DNA of 64,000 nt, taken from Streptomyces omiyaensis. Its GTDB lineage: Bacteria > Actinomycetota > Actinomycetes > Streptomycetales > Streptomycetaceae. The notes beneath the pieces were generated by a model. The model did not search any database, was not told where the DNA came from, and saw nothing but the letters and a program-made list of their open reading frames with translations. Positions 52,693 to 61,666 of this stretch are shown piece by piece (within the stretch, counting starts at the first letter, position 1; each line of letters opens with the position of its first letter). Position numbers and translations under genes: made by a program. The stretch spans positions 62,001 to 126,000 of the forward strand of contig NZ_BMVV01000003.1 of assembly GCF_014650895.1 (NCBI RefSeq), written 5' to 3'.

Positions 52693-53280
52693 TTGCGCAA
52701 GCTCACCTACTTCGTCGCCTGCACCATCGACGGCTTCATCGGCGATCCCGAGGGCGACGCCACCTCCACGTACGCCTACGTCACGGGCGAGTTCCTCGAC
52801 CACCTCAAGGCCGAGTACCCCGAGACGATCGCGGCCCCCGCCCGGCCCCACGTCGGCGTCGACCCCGACGCCCCCAACCGCCGCTTCGACACCGTGGTCC
52901 AGGGCCTCGGCTCGTACCGGGTCGGCCTCGACGTCGGCGTCACCAGCCCCTACGCCCACCTCCGCGAGTACGTCGCCACCCGCTCGCTCACCGAGTCGCC
53001 CGACCCGCACGTCGAGCTGATCGCCGACGACCTCGTCGGCCGGATCCGGGAGCTCAAGGCCGAGGAGGGCGGGCTCGACATCTGGCTCTGCGGCGGCTCC
53101 ACCGTCGCCGGCGAGCTCATCGAGGAGATCGACGAGCTGATCGTCAAGACCTACCCGCAGGTGTACGGCTCCGGCATGCCGATGTTCGGCGCCGGCTTCG
53201 CGCCCCGGGACTTCGACCTGGGCGCCGTCCGCGCCTTCGACAACGGCGTGCTGGTCCGCACCTACACCAGGAAGCGGTAG
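52693..53280 (+). CDS. Dihydrofolate-reductase-like (RibD C-terminal domain) protein
   Basis: The 195-residue RibD_C/DHFR-fold protein starts LRKLTYFVACTIDGFIGDPE. It has the ligand loop DTVVQGLGSYRVGL and the NADPH-binding turn GGLDIWLCGGSTVAGELI, ending in LVRTYTRKR. The family reduces small heterocyclic or dihydro compounds; the function of this branch is unknown. A TTG at 52693 behind AGGA fits the family N-terminus, while an ATG at 52630 would add 21 unconserved residues. It follows the encapsulin cargo gene after 113 bases on the same strand and may be co-transcribed. Confidence 0.8.
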   Translation: MRKLTYFVACTIDGFIGDPEGDATSTYAYVTGEFLDHLKAEYPETIAAPARPHVGVDPDAPNRRFDTVVQGLGSYRVGLDVGVTSPYAHLREYVATRSLTESPDPHVELIADDLVGRIRELKAEEGGLDIWLCGGSTVAGELIEEIDELIVKTYPQVYGSGMPMFGAGFAPRDFDLGAVRAFDNGVLVRTYTRKR

Positions 53281-53455
53281 CGGGCGGCCCCGTCGCGCAC
53301 CGGGCGCCGCCGACGAGAGGCCGGCGGCCCGGAAGCCGGTGGTACGGAAGCCACTACCCCGCAGGTCACCGGCAAGAGCGGCGAGAACGGGAGAAGTCCG
53401 GCCACGGGGTGACCGGCCGAGCGCCGGAGCCGGTCATACCGCTACAGTCCGCCGC

Positions 53456-53875
53456 ATGTCATCGGAGTCGACAGAAGTCTGGACCGGTTGGTACCGGGAC
53501 CGCCGTGGTGCGGAAGCGATCGTCATCACGGCCGACCGCGGGCACGTCACCGCCCGCGTCAGGGGAATCGAGTACACGGGCGCGAGCTTCGCCGCGCTGA
53601 CCGCCGCCGGCGAGGGCGGGGAGCCCCTCACCGGGTGCGTCCTCGAGTGGGATCTGCCGCTCCCCGTCGTCATCGGGGGCATCTCCCAACAGGCCACGCT
53701 GGGCTGCCTGCTCACCCTCGGGGAGCGCGCCGACCTCAGCCTGACCCTGCACTACGGCGGCACCGCCTTCGAGGCGGTCGTCGCCGGCGGCGACTTCGAG
53801 GGGGCGCTGGCCCGGCTGCGCGGCCAGCTCCCCGAAGGCGCCGACTTCGGACGGAGGGTCCTGTCCGGAGTGTGA
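53456..53875 (+). CDS. Conserved Streptomyces protein (DUF6304-like)
   Basis: The 139-residue acidic protein is dominated by beta strands (VWTGWYRDRRGAEAIVITAD, ARVRGIEYTGASFAALTAAG, LEWDLPLPVVIGG, RADLSLTLHYGGTAFEAVVA). It ends with the helix DFEGALARLRGQLPEG. It resembles the DUF6304 type seen widely in Streptomyces; no function is known. ATG at 53456 was chosen because the upstream frame is non-conserved. A hairpin follows directly after the stop. Confidence 0.72.
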   Translation: MSSESTEVWTGWYRDRRGAEAIVITADRGHVTARVRGIEYTGASFAALTAAGEGGEPLTGCVLEWDLPLPVVIGGISQQATLGCLLTLGERADLSLTLHYGGTAFEAVVAGGDFEGALARLRGQLPEGADFGRRVLSGV

Positions 53876-53878
53876 CGA

Positions 53879-53902
53879 CGGCGCCCCGGGGAGGGGGCGC
53901 CG
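53879..53902 (+). terminator. Terminator after the DUF6304-like gene
   Basis: A 9-bp inverted repeat (53879-53887 with 53894-53902) with a GGGGAG loop begins 4 bases after the stop. It lies between converging genes. Confidence 0.72.
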
Positions 53903-53930
53903 CCGCCGTGCCGAAGGCCGTCCGCCGGGG

Positions 53931-54590
53931 TCAGCCCTTGAAGGCCGTGGCGAGCCCGTAGCGCCACAACTGGTCGACGCGGGCCCGCTCCTGGGCGTTC
54001 GGGGTGGCGTTCTGGCAGGACGTGCCGGGCCCGCCGCCCGACATCAGCTCGCTGCACGGGCCGCTGTAGTGGTCCGGGAGTCCGAGCACGTGGCCGGTCT
54101 CGTGCGCCGTCACCCGGGTGGAGTTGTACTGCTGGTTCTGCCGGTAGTCCAGGAAGATGTAGCCGCCGCCGTGCCCGTCGGTGCTCGCGTACGAGCCCCG
54201 GGAGTCGTTCCCCTCGTAGTAGCGGAAGTCGGGGTTGCTCCCCTCGACGAGCCGCACGTTGACCACCGAGCTGTTCCATATCTGCGTGGAACGGGCGATC
54301 TGGGTGCGGAAGCTGGGGGCGTTGGCGGCGCTGTAGACGACGGTGACGGCCGCGGCGGCGGTCGGAGCCGCCGCCCGCTTCTTCGCCACCGACCGCATGA
54401 CGGCGTCGAAGAAGGCCTTGTTGGCCTTCTCGTTCTCGGCGGAACCGGCGTAGGCGGCGTACGAGGGGACCGCCTCGGCCCCGCGGACGTCGGGCGCGGC
54501 GGCGGCCGGCGCGGCGGCGCCGAGCGAGACCGCCAGACCGAGGCCGAGGGCGGCGGTGAGGGTGCGGGTGAGGACCTTGGGGTGTCGCAT
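53931..54590 (-). CDS. snpA: Snapalysin, secreted small zinc metalloprotease (M7 family)
   Basis: The 219-residue preproprotein has a Sec signal peptide ([20 protein letters not shown], cleaved near AAAAP) and a pro-region of about 50 residues. The catalytic domain carries the M7 metzincin-like site [20 protein letters not shown] (HExxHxxGxxD, about residue 165) and two cysteines (SGPCSEL, TSCQNA) forming the single disulfide. Snapalysins hydrolyse milk and other secreted proteins. ATG at 54590 follows a strong GGAGGAG. The divergent LysR gene is its classic regulator partner. Confidence 0.94.
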   Translation of the reverse strand: MRHPKVLTRTLTAALGLGLAVSLGAAAPAAAAPDVRGAEAVPSYAAYAGSAENEKANKAFFDAVMRSVAKKRAAAPTAAAAVTVVYSAANAPSFRTQIARSTQIWNSSVVNVRLVEGSNPDFRYYEGNDSRGSYASTDGHGGGYIFLDYRQNQQYNSTRVTAHETGHVLGLPDHYSGPCSELMSGGGPGTSCQNATPNAQERARVDQLWRYGLATAFKG

Positions 54591-54778
54591 GGGGGGCTCC
54601 TCCTGATCGGTGTCGGGAGTGAGTCTCGGGGCGGACGGGACCGCGCGGAAGGATGTCAAACCCCGATAGCGCGCTCACATCATCACGCTCTTCTGCCTCC
54701 AATTGACCTGGATTTAAGGGCAGTTGAGGGGATCCGGACGTCTGGTGCGGGAGCGGAACCCCGCCCTACGCTCACTCC

Positions 54779-55738
54779 ATGGAGCTGGAGGTGAGACACC
54801 TGCGCGCGCTCTGCGCCATCGCGGACGCCGGCAGCCTGCACAAGGCCGCGCGACAACTCGGCATGAGCCAGCCCTCGCTGACCACCCAGCTGCGGCGCAT
54901 CGAGAACGCGCTCGGCGCCGAACTCTTCTCCCGGGGCCGCACCGGCTGCCGTCCCACCGCGCTCGGCCGCTCGGTGCTCAGCCGGGCCCGCCCCCTGGTC
55001 GCCGACATGGCCGCGCTCGTCACCGAGACCCTCGCGGAGGCGGCCCGCGTCGAAGGGCCCGAACTCCGCGTCGGCTCCACCGCGAGCCGGGCGCTGCCGG
55101 GCTGGCTGCGCCGCCTGAGGGAACGGTTCCCCGGCACCGACGTGGGCCTCCGCGTGGACGTCTCCGCCAACGCGCTGCTCCGGGAGGTCGCCGGCGGCCG
55201 GCTCGACGTGGCCTTCGTCCACGAGGTGGAGGGCTGCCCCCTCCGCGTGCCCGACGGGCTCGTCCGGCGCGTCCTCGTCTCCCGCGAGCCCCAGTTCATC
55301 TCCCTGGCCCCCGCCCACCCGGCCGCCGCCCGCCCCGTGGTGGACCTCGCCGACCTCGCCCGCGACCACTGGATGGTCGACCCCAGCGTGGACGGCGAGT
55401 GGGACGGGCTGCGCCGGGTGCTGACGGCGGCCGGCATCGACCCCCCGGTCCTCCACGGCGACTACCACACCGCGGCCTCGCTCATCGCGCTCGGCGAGGC
55501 GGTCGCCCCCTGCCAGCCGACCTCGGTGCCCCGGGAGGACCTCGCCGTCCGCCCCCTCCGCGGCGACCCCCTCGCCGTCCGCCTGACCCTCTACGCCCGC
55601 CCCACGACCCCCCTGGCGCCCCTCCACGCCACCCTCACGGACGCCTACCGGGAAGCCGCCCGCCGTTCACCCGCCTACCGCTCCTGGCTCCGCGACGGCG
55701 GCACGGCGGGCCCCTGCCTCCTGCCGGACAGGCCCTAG
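54779..55738 (+). CDS. snpR: LysR-family regulator divergent from snpA
   Basis: The 319-residue LysR regulator has an N-terminal HTH (HLRALCAIADAGSLHKAARQ, MSQPSLTTQLRRIENALGAE, residues 6-60). A type 2 periplasmic-binding-like effector domain follows (LRVGSTASRALPGWLRRLRE onward). In several Streptomyces a LysR activator lies divergent to the snapalysin gene and controls it. The 188-base shared promoter region is the most AT-rich stretch in the core part of the window and would hold its operators. A strong terminator follows. Confidence 0.9.
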   Translation: MELEVRHLRALCAIADAGSLHKAARQLGMSQPSLTTQLRRIENALGAELFSRGRTGCRPTALGRSVLSRARPLVADMAALVTETLAEAARVEGPELRVGSTASRALPGWLRRLRERFPGTDVGLRVDVSANALLREVAGGRLDVAFVHEVEGCPLRVPDGLVRRVLVSREPQFISLAPAHPAAARPVVDLADLARDHWMVDPSVDGEWDGLRRVLTAAGIDPPVLHGDYHTAASLIALGEAVAPCQPTSVPREDLAVRPLRGDPLAVRLTLYARPTTPLAPLHATLTDAYREAARRSPAYRSWLRDGGTAGPCLLPDRP

Positions 55739-55755
55739 GGGTGTCCCCCCACGCG

Positions 55756-55798
55756 CGGACGGGGCCCGGACCGCGCGTCGCGGTCCGGGCCCCGTCCG
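55756..55798. terminator. Bidirectional terminator between snpR and the DUF6243 gene
   Basis: A perfect 20-bp inverted repeat (55756-55775 with 55779-55798) with a 3-base loop lies between converging genes. It is 18 bases after one stop and 29 bases after the other. Confidence 0.9.
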
Positions 55799-55826
55799 TG
55801 GGGTGCCGCCCCGGGGAGGCGGCGGG

Positions 55827-56042
55827 TCAGCCCTGCGCGGGCTTGTCGCCCGGCCGTCCGGCTCCCTCGGCGGTGTCCGTCTTCTCGCGCATCTTGCGCA
55901 CCAGCTCGGCCTTCCTGTCCGCAGCGTTCCGGCGGTCGAGGTTGCGGTGCGGACCGTTCTCCTGCCGCTCGGCGCGGGACTGCCGCTTGCGCTGGCCGCC
56001 GCCCTGGCCCACGGGGTTGTTGATGTTCTTGCTGTCGGGCAC
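55827..56042 (-). CDS. Small basic protein, DUF6243-like
   Basis: The 71-residue, strongly charged, disorder-like protein starts with GTG at 56042 (PDSKNINNPVGQGGGQRKRQ) and continues SRAERQENGPHRNLDRRNAA. It ends in an acidic/basic helix and GDKPAQG. The NNPVGQGGGQRK-SRAERQ start is typical of DUF6243, a Streptomyces family of unknown role. A GGGAGAAT ribosome-binding site precedes the start. Confidence 0.8.
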   Translation of the reverse strand: MPDSKNINNPVGQGGGQRKRQSRAERQENGPHRNLDRRNAADRKAELVRKMREKTDTAEGAGRPGDKPAQG

Positions 56043-56852
56043 GGATTCTCCCGGTGGTGAGGTGGAATGATCTGCGGACCCACCGGTGGAACGGCGTCCC
56101 GGAGAACAGGGCGCCAGTCTCCCACGGGATCCCGGAAACGGGAGCGGCCCGCCCCGGGGTCGCCGGGCGGGCCGTTCCACGCGCATTCCGACCCGCTGCC
56201 GGGCAGGGGGCGGAGGAGTCGAAGGTCAGGCCTTCTTGGTCTCCTAGTAATGGGCCGGGTCGGTGACCTGCGGGGATCCTCCCTGTGGGGCGCTGACCTG
56301 GCCTTTTGCTGTTGGCTGGCGATGGGGTACGACGGTCCTGATCGGGTGTTCTGCGGACTGTGTGCGGACTCGTTCCGACTCAGAGCGCGAGAGCTGCGTG
56401 CCGGAGAGGGAGCCCCGGATGCAGGCGCTGAGTCCGGCTTCCGGGGCCTTGGAGCGGCGGCGGTTGGATTCCTTACGCGCGGCGAAGCGACCTTTTCCGC
56501 GAGAGTTCCCCTGTGCTGCTGCCCCGGCCACCAGCAGCATTCCGACGGATGTGCCCTCATCGGCTGCCGACCCGGTCGTTGTTGGCGGCCGTCAGGGGCA
56601 TGCAGTGGCAGCGACCCAAGGATGACCCTGGGTCTGGCGACGCGGCGCCCTTCTGCGGCTCTGGAGCCGAAGCGATGTCAGAGCCATCAAGTACATTGCT
56701 GGACAGGCGCCTTGACTGTGCGGACCCCACTAGTGACAGCTACGGGGCGCCACGCAGCCCCTTGGATGGAGTTGCGGACCGTGATGGGGTTTGCACTCCA
56801 AGTAGTAGAATGATCTGGTCATGGCGGACGGTTGGCCAAAGGAGTCGCAGAC
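56043..56852. other. Gene-poor left flank of the accessory island
   Basis: About 800 bases with no gene that can be supported. Short open frames on both strands overlap one another and have no domain, ribosome-binding site or codon bias to single one out. A 10-bp GC hairpin lies at 56144-56173. From about 56235 base composition drops sharply from the core level. A TAGAAT -10-like hexamer at 56806-56811 probably serves darT. No tRNA, att-type duplication or integrase was found. Confidence 0.6.
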
Positions 56853-57500
56853 GTGCCAAATACGGTACCGAACAGGCCAATTTATCACATCACGCATATT
56901 CGTAACTTGCCAAGGATTCTCGCTCAAGGCGGGCTGTTCAGTGATAATTCCGCTGCCCGGCAGAACCTTACCGACACGGATATCGGAATGCCCGGCATCA
57001 AGCAGCGTCGGCGCACCACATCGGTTGATTGCGGACCTGGGGGCACGCCTGCAGACTATGTCCCATTTTATTTCTGTAATCGATCCCCCATGCTTGCCTC
57101 TATTAATTACGGCAACGTGCCGACCTATCGCGAGGGGCAAGAGCCGGTCGTCTACTTGACCTCAAGTCTAGCTGCAGTGAGAAACTCTGGCCTCCCTGCC
57201 GTATTCACTGAAGGGAACGCGGGAGCTACGTTCGTTGATTTCCACTCCGACGATGTCGAACTCTGCGAGAAGCTCATCGACTGGCAGCTGATGACTCAGA
57301 AGTGGTGGAATGACATACCTGAAGATCCGAACCGGGCGAGTCGACGTCAGGCTGAGTATCTGGTGCATAATTTCTTCCCAATCTCTCTCGTGGCTTCAAT
57401 AGTTGTTCATAATGAACGTCGAGCCAATGAAGCTCGGGCTATTCTCACCGAACGCGGTGCTTCAATTCCCGTGATGGTGTATCCTGAGTGGTACTACTAA
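56853..57500 (+). CDS. darT: DarT-type toxin, DNA thymidine ADP-ribosyltransferase
   Basis: DarT uses NAD+ to ADP-ribosylate thymidines in single-stranded DNA, blocking replication; it acts as a toxin and in phage defence. The 215-residue protein shows the family landmarks NRPIYHITHIRNLPRILAQG (residues 8-27), DYVPFYFCNRSPMLASINYG (about 71-90), and the catalytic-glutamate region RRQAEYLVHNFFPISLVASI near residue 168. GTG at 56853 (VPNTVPNRPIYHITH) is 9 bases after AAAGGAG. Low GC compared with the rest of the window indicates horizontal transfer. The stop (TAA) overlaps the antitoxin ATG. Confidence 0.93.
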   Translation: MPNTVPNRPIYHITHIRNLPRILAQGGLFSDNSAARQNLTDTDIGMPGIKQRRRTTSVDCGPGGTPADYVPFYFCNRSPMLASINYGNVPTYREGQEPVVYLTSSLAAVRNSGLPAVFTEGNAGATFVDFHSDDVELCEKLIDWQLMTQKWWNDIPEDPNRASRRQAEYLVHNFFPISLVASIVVHNERRANEARAILTERGASIPVMVYPEWYY

Positions 57501-58603
57501 TGAGTGGAGGGGTGGCGACGGTGATCCAGGAATCGCAAGGCAACCTGCTTGAAGCGGACGCGGAAGCCATCGTTAACACTGTCAATACTGTTGGTGTCAT
57601 GGGGAAGGGCATTGCCCTGCAGTTCAAGCAGGCTTTCCCTGAGAACTTCAAGCAGTATAAAGCTGCCTGTGATCGAGGTGAGGTACGGGTCGGAGAAATT
57701 TTTGTCCATGACGCCCACCATCTAGGCCCCCGTCGGTACGTTCTGAACTTCCCGACGAAGCGTCACTGGCGCAGTAAGTCGCGCATCGAGGATATCCAAG
57801 CAGGTCTCGATGCGCTGGTTGAAGTGATAAAGAAATACGATATTGAATCCATCGCGCTTCCCGCTTTGGGGTGCGGGAATGGTGGGCTGGATTGGGGTGA
57901 TGTCCGCCCCATGATTCACGCCGCTTTCGAGCCCCTGCCAGCGGTTAAGGTGCTGCTGTTCCCGCCAGTGGGTGCACCGGCGCCTGATTTGATGCCGGTC
58001 CGTACCGATGCACCGAATATGACCCGGGGAAGGGCCGCTCTAGTAGCTCTGCTGAGTGGCTACGTCGAGCAGGCGAGATCAGAGCGCGTTGAGGCTCCTG
58101 GTGGGGCATCGCTGCTCGAACTCCAGAAACTCATGTATCTGCTTCAGGCTGTCGGAACGCCTATGCGTCTGCGCTATGAGAAAGCGCAATACGGACCTTA
58201 CGCTGAGAATTTGAATCATCAGCTTCAGCGTATGGAAGGTCATTTGGTCCGAGGGTACGGGGACCGAACTCAGCGCGTGCTCGATTTTCATCCCATCACG
58301 CTTACGCGGGACGCAAAGGCGTCTGCGGATTCCTGGATCGAAGAGAATCGCGATGTGCAGCTCAAGGAATCTGTCGATAAGGTCCTTGAGGTGATCGATG
58401 GATTTGCTTCCCCATACGGCCTTGAGCTGCTGTGCACGACACACTGGGTCATTCACGAGCTAGGGGCTGACGCGCCGCAAAGTGCCGTAATTGATGCACT
58501 CCAGAAGTGGAGTCGCCGGAAGGCGGAGATTTTTACTGAACGGCACGTTTCGATTGCTCGGAAGCGCTTGCAAGAAAAGCGGCTGGGTGCACTCTCTGCC
58601 TGA
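57500..58603 (+). CDS. darG: DarG-type antitoxin, macrodomain DNA ADP-ribosylglycohydrolase
   Basis: DarG removes ADP-ribose from DNA and also binds DarT. The 367-residue protein has an N-terminal TARG1-like macrodomain (residues 8-160). Its features are ESQGNLLEADAEAIVNTVNT, VGVMGKGIALQFKQAFPENF (with the catalytic lysine region) and ALPALGCGNGGLDWGDVRPM. A C-terminal domain of about 170 helical residues (LLELQKLMYLLQAVGTPMRL onward) is of the type that blocks the toxin. ATG at 57500 overlaps the darT stop (TAATG), so antitoxin follows toxin translation. Base composition matches darT. Confidence 0.93.
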   Translation: MSGGVATVIQESQGNLLEADAEAIVNTVNTVGVMGKGIALQFKQAFPENFKQYKAACDRGEVRVGEIFVHDAHHLGPRRYVLNFPTKRHWRSKSRIEDIQAGLDALVEVIKKYDIESIALPALGCGNGGLDWGDVRPMIHAAFEPLPAVKVLLFPPVGAPAPDLMPVRTDAPNMTRGRAALVALLSGYVEQARSERVEAPGGASLLELQKLMYLLQAVGTPMRLRYEKAQYGPYAENLNHQLQRMEGHLVRGYGDRTQRVLDFHPITLTRDAKASADSWIEENRDVQLKESVDKVLEVIDGFASPYGLELLCTTHWVIHELGADAPQSAVIDALQKWSRRKAEIFTERHVSIARKRLQEKRLGALSA

Positions 58604-58727
58604 TTCGCCCCAGAGGGGCCGGGGCGGAAGCTGAGTGGTCAACCAAGCGACCGATGGCCATCGTTCGGGGCATCGCCTTCATGGCGAAGGGCCACCCTGG
58701 CAGCCAGTCGGGCCGCAGTTGACGTTT

Positions 58728-59225
58728 CTATTGCCAGCCGTCGAGGGAGACCTCTGGGCCTCCCGCGAAGTAGCGGTGAAGGGCACTGGCCGTGGTGTCG
58801 ACGAAATTCTCGGGTACTGCGTCGGCGTCGACCCAGCAGACCTGGGTGTGCTTGCGGGGTTCGCGGTTCTCGGGTTCGCCGGTCCATTCGTGGGCGGCGA
58901 AGACGACTGTGAGGAAGCCGTTGGGAGCTTCGACGCCCCAGGCGCCGTGGATGATGTGGGCGACCTTGAGGGACTCGGGTTTCACGGTGAGGCCGGTCTC
59001 CTCGTAGAGCTCGCGGACCGCGGTTTCCGTGATGGGTTCGCCCGGTTCGCTCTTGCCGACGGGCAGGTCCCACATGCCTTGGGCGAACTTTGCGTTTTCG
59101 CTGCGCTGGAGGAGGACGACTCGGTTGGTGGGCTTGTCATGGACGATGACGGCCGCGACCAGCAAGGTCATTGATTCGAGCGCCGGCTTGAGGGCCTTCG
59201 GCTGGTCATCGGTCCGCTGGGTCAC
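58728..59225 (-). CDS. Nudix hydrolase
   Basis: The 165-residue protein carries a full Nudix box, Gly-x5-Glu-x7-Arg-Glu-x2-Glu-Glu-x-Gly, as GKSEPGEPITETAVRELYEETGL (read in parts), at about residues 62-84. It hydrolyses nucleoside-diphosphate-linked substrates; which one is unknown. GTG at 59225 behind GAAGGGA was chosen; an ATG at 59258 would overlap the upstream gene's stop. It follows the XRE/TPR regulator on the same strand, so the two form one unit. The nucleotide pool or a plasmid-immunity role (pSAM2 Pif is a Nudix protein) are possibilities only. Confidence 0.87.
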   Translation of the reverse strand: MTQRTDDQPKALKPALESMTLLVAAVIVHDKPTNRVVLLQRSENAKFAQGMWDLPVGKSEPGEPITETAVRELYEETGLTVKPESLKVAHIIHGAWGVEAPNGFLTVVFAAHEWTGEPENREPRKHTQVCWVDADAVPENFVDTTASALHRYFAGGPEVSLDGWQ

Positions 59226-59259
59226 GGTGTTCCCTTCGTCGGGCGGGTTGTTGGGCATG

Positions 59260-60615
59260 TTAGGCGAGGGCCTCGCGGGCGCGGCGGGCGAGATCGGCGG
59301 CACCGGGAACGCGGCGACGCTGGTAGACCGCGAGGGTGGAGCGGATTGAGGTGATCGCCTTCCGGGTCCGGTCGGAGGTCATGCCCTCCATGAGGACCAG
59401 GGCCTGGGTCCAGGCTGCGACGGCTTCGTCGGCGCGGGCCTGGGCGGCGAGGCTGTCGCCGAGGTCGGCGTGGGTGAGGGCGTGGACGCGCTTGTACTTC
59501 TCTGGGTCCCAGCGGGTGAGGGCGTCTCGGTGCTGCTGTTCGGTGCCGATGTGGTCGGCGAGGTCGGTCAGGGTGCGGGCGGTGTGGCTGGCCACGGTGC
59601 CAGCGGCGGGGCCGCTCACGCGGGAGTAGCTGGGCTGGGGGCCGTCGTCACGGAGGAGGGCGTCCTCGGCGGCGAGTAGGGCGCGTGCGGCCGACGGGTG
59701 CTCGTTGGTGGCTGCGTAGGCACGGGCGTGGGTGATGTGGAGCAGGGCCTCGGTCTGGCCGTCGACGTGGCCGAGACCCGTGCGTAGGGCGCCTTCGACG
59801 AGGTCGACGCAGTGGTGGGGCTGCTTGAGGCTCAGGGCCTGGTGGGCGAGGGCGCGCATCATCCAGGCTGCGTGGCCGTGGGGGTCGGCTTCGCAGGCGA
59901 GCTTGTAGCCGACCTGGTAGTAGCGCTGGGCGGCGCCTTCCTGGCCGAGGTCGTGGTGTTTCCAGCCTGCGAGGTAGGTGAGTTCGGCTACGGCGCCGAA
60001 GGCGGTCCGGCGTAAGGCTTCGCGGGGGAAGCGTCCGCGCAGCATGGGGGCTGCGGTGTCGGCGAGGTACGCGGTGACGGTGGTCAGGCCGTGCCCGCCG
60101 CCAAGTCGTTCGTCGGCGGCGCTGAAGGCCGTGGTGATCTGGCGTACGACGTCCACGTCCTCTGCGCCGACGAGGGACGTGCCGGTGCGGGCACGGAGCA
60201 TGCGGGCGGTGGCTTCGTGGTCGTAGCCGAGCGGCATGGCGACGCCGGCGGTGGTGAAGGCCGCGATGGCGAGGAAGCGGCGGCGCTCGACGTCGGCGCG
60301 GCCCAGGTCGGTGGCGGCGAGGACGGGGTCGGCTTCCGCTGGCGCTTCGTCATCGCTGGTCTGGAGGCCGATCTCGGTCTGGGTGATCGTGCGCCCCGCT
60401 CGTCGGGACAGGGCCTCGGCCAGGTACTGGCCTACCCGGCCCGACGGGGCGCGGGCGCCGTTCACCCAGTGCGAGACGGCCGACTTGTTGGTCTGGAGAA
60501 TCTCGCCGTTCTCGGCGGCGATGCGCCGCACGTCTCTGGCAAGGGCCTCGTAGGTGCAGCCGGCCGCGCCGATGACGTCGCGCAGAGGGAAGTTGGGTTC
60601 TCGCTGCGCCGCCAC
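59260..60615 (-). CDS. XRE-type HTH regulator with TPR-like helical repeats
   Basis: The 451-residue protein has an XRE-like DNA-binding domain at residues 8-80 (TYEALARDVRRIAAENGEIL, TNKSAVSHWVNGARAPSGRV) with the sequence QTEIG at the end. A long helical repeat domain to the C-terminus follows (GQEGAAQRYYQVGYKLACEA, AWMMRALAHQALSLKQPHHC, and so on). This plan is common in Streptomyces transcriptional regulators that respond to intracellular peptides or nucleotides. It diverges from the gene at 60839 and could control both sides. The stop lies 35 bases before the Nudix start. Confidence 0.86.
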   Translation of the reverse strand: MAAQREPNFPLRDVIGAAGCTYEALARDVRRIAAENGEILQTNKSAVSHWVNGARAPSGRVGQYLAEALSRRAGRTITQTEIGLQTSDDEAPAEADPVLAATDLGRADVERRRFLAIAAFTTAGVAMPLGYDHEATARMLRARTGTSLVGAEDVDVVRQITTAFSAADERLGGGHGLTTVTAYLADTAAPMLRGRFPREALRRTAFGAVAELTYLAGWKHHDLGQEGAAQRYYQVGYKLACEADPHGHAAWMMRALAHQALSLKQPHHCVDLVEGALRTGLGHVDGQTEALLHITHARAYAATNEHPSAARALLAAEDALLRDDGPQPSYSRVSGPAAGTVASHTARTLTDLADHIGTEQQHRDALTRWDPEKYKRVHALTHADLGDSLAAQARADEAVAAWTQALVLMEGMTSDRTRKAITSIRSTLAVYQRRRVPGAADLARRAREALA

Positions 60616-60838
60616 GACCGCCTCCGCCCTGGAGCTGTAAACCGCGTATACCGCTTCAACTGCCTTCCACCGTACCCACTGAGCGTGACCATCGGTTCAC
60701 TTATCAGCAGCCGCCCGGAACGGCGCGACCGTGATCCAGGCTCCCCCCTGGTCCGGGCGGCACCCCGAAGTTCCGTACGCCCACACCGGGCTCGGGCATT
60801 CCTGTGCCCGCGTCCGGCCAATCAGAGACGGAGACACG

Positions 60839-61588
60839 GTGACCACCATCGACACCACGGCCATCACGGTCGAGCTGCCCGAGGCGTTCGACCCGCGCTG
60901 GAGCCGCCTGACCGGCATCCAGGTCGACGGCCGGCGCATCACCCTCGACCCGGCCGAGTACTTCTTCCGCTTCGAGTCGAACACCTGGCTCGTCGCCGAC
61001 TGGGAACTGGTCAAGTCCCAGCTCCTGGAAGTGGACGAGACGACCGAGAGCGCGGTCGAGCAGCTCGCGCTCGACTTCATCAAGCAGCACAGCGAGTCCA
61101 CGTCCGACGCGGCCCGCGTCCTGGCCACCGCGTACGAGGTGTACGCCTACCTCTTCCGCGACGAGCACCTGGCCGGCCTCGGCCTCCCGCAGATCACCGC
61201 CGACCACCTGAGGATGCTCCGCGAGGCCGCCACGCTCATGGCTCTCAACAAGGTCGAGCTCGACGGGCACATCTCCAACGTCGGCCCGTGCTGGTTCTTC
61301 CCCGCAGCCACCTCCGTCGTCTTCGACCTGGACGACGAGACGGGCGGGATGCTCGACGAGGTCTACCACGGCGGCTGGTTCAACGAGCACCGTCGGATCG
61401 AGTCCATCAAGGCCCACGCCGCGCTCGGCGGCCGGCTCGTGCACGGCTGCCAGTCCGTGCCGGACCAGTCCGGCGGCGTGGTCGCGCCCTACGGTGCCTC
61501 GATGGCGAACTTCCGTGACGACCTCGCCGCGTTCAAGGCGGGCTGGATCGAGCAGGTCTACGCCCATCGTGTGAACCCCGCCGCGTAA
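60839..61588 (+). CDS. Protein of unknown function heading the right-hand accessory operon
   Basis: The 249-residue predicted soluble protein (VTTIDTTAITVELPEAFDPR start) was not recognised. It has an alpha/beta-looking composition with alternating acidic helices, a Trp/Phe-rich segment (PAEYFFRFESNTWLVADWEL), and Gly-rich turns late in the sequence (HISNVGPCWFFPAATSVVFD). No membrane segment, signal or nucleotide motif can be seen. GTG at 60839 follows GGAGACACG. It is the first of four rightward genes (to 63852), divergent from the XRE regulator across 223 bases. Confidence 0.72.
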   Translation: MTTIDTTAITVELPEAFDPRWSRLTGIQVDGRRITLDPAEYFFRFESNTWLVADWELVKSQLLEVDETTESAVEQLALDFIKQHSESTSDAARVLATAYEVYAYLFRDEHLAGLGLPQITADHLRMLREAATLMALNKVELDGHISNVGPCWFFPAATSVVFDLDDETGGMLDEVYHGGWFNEHRRIESIKAHAALGGRLVHGCQSVPDQSGGVVAPYGASMANFRDDLAAFKAGWIEQVYAHRVNPAA

Positions 61589-61666
61589 CCCCACCCGATC
61601 AGGCTCCGGGGCGGGCCGGCATCCCCGCCCGCCCCGGACGCCACCACCCATCCCCGGAGCCCTCCC

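Noticed and set aside
56220..56260. Possible tRNA or attachment site at the left edge of the low-GC region
   Set aside because: No cloverleaf, CCA end, or T-loop (GGTTCGAAT-type) sequence was found, and no second copy of this stretch was seen at the right side of the module.
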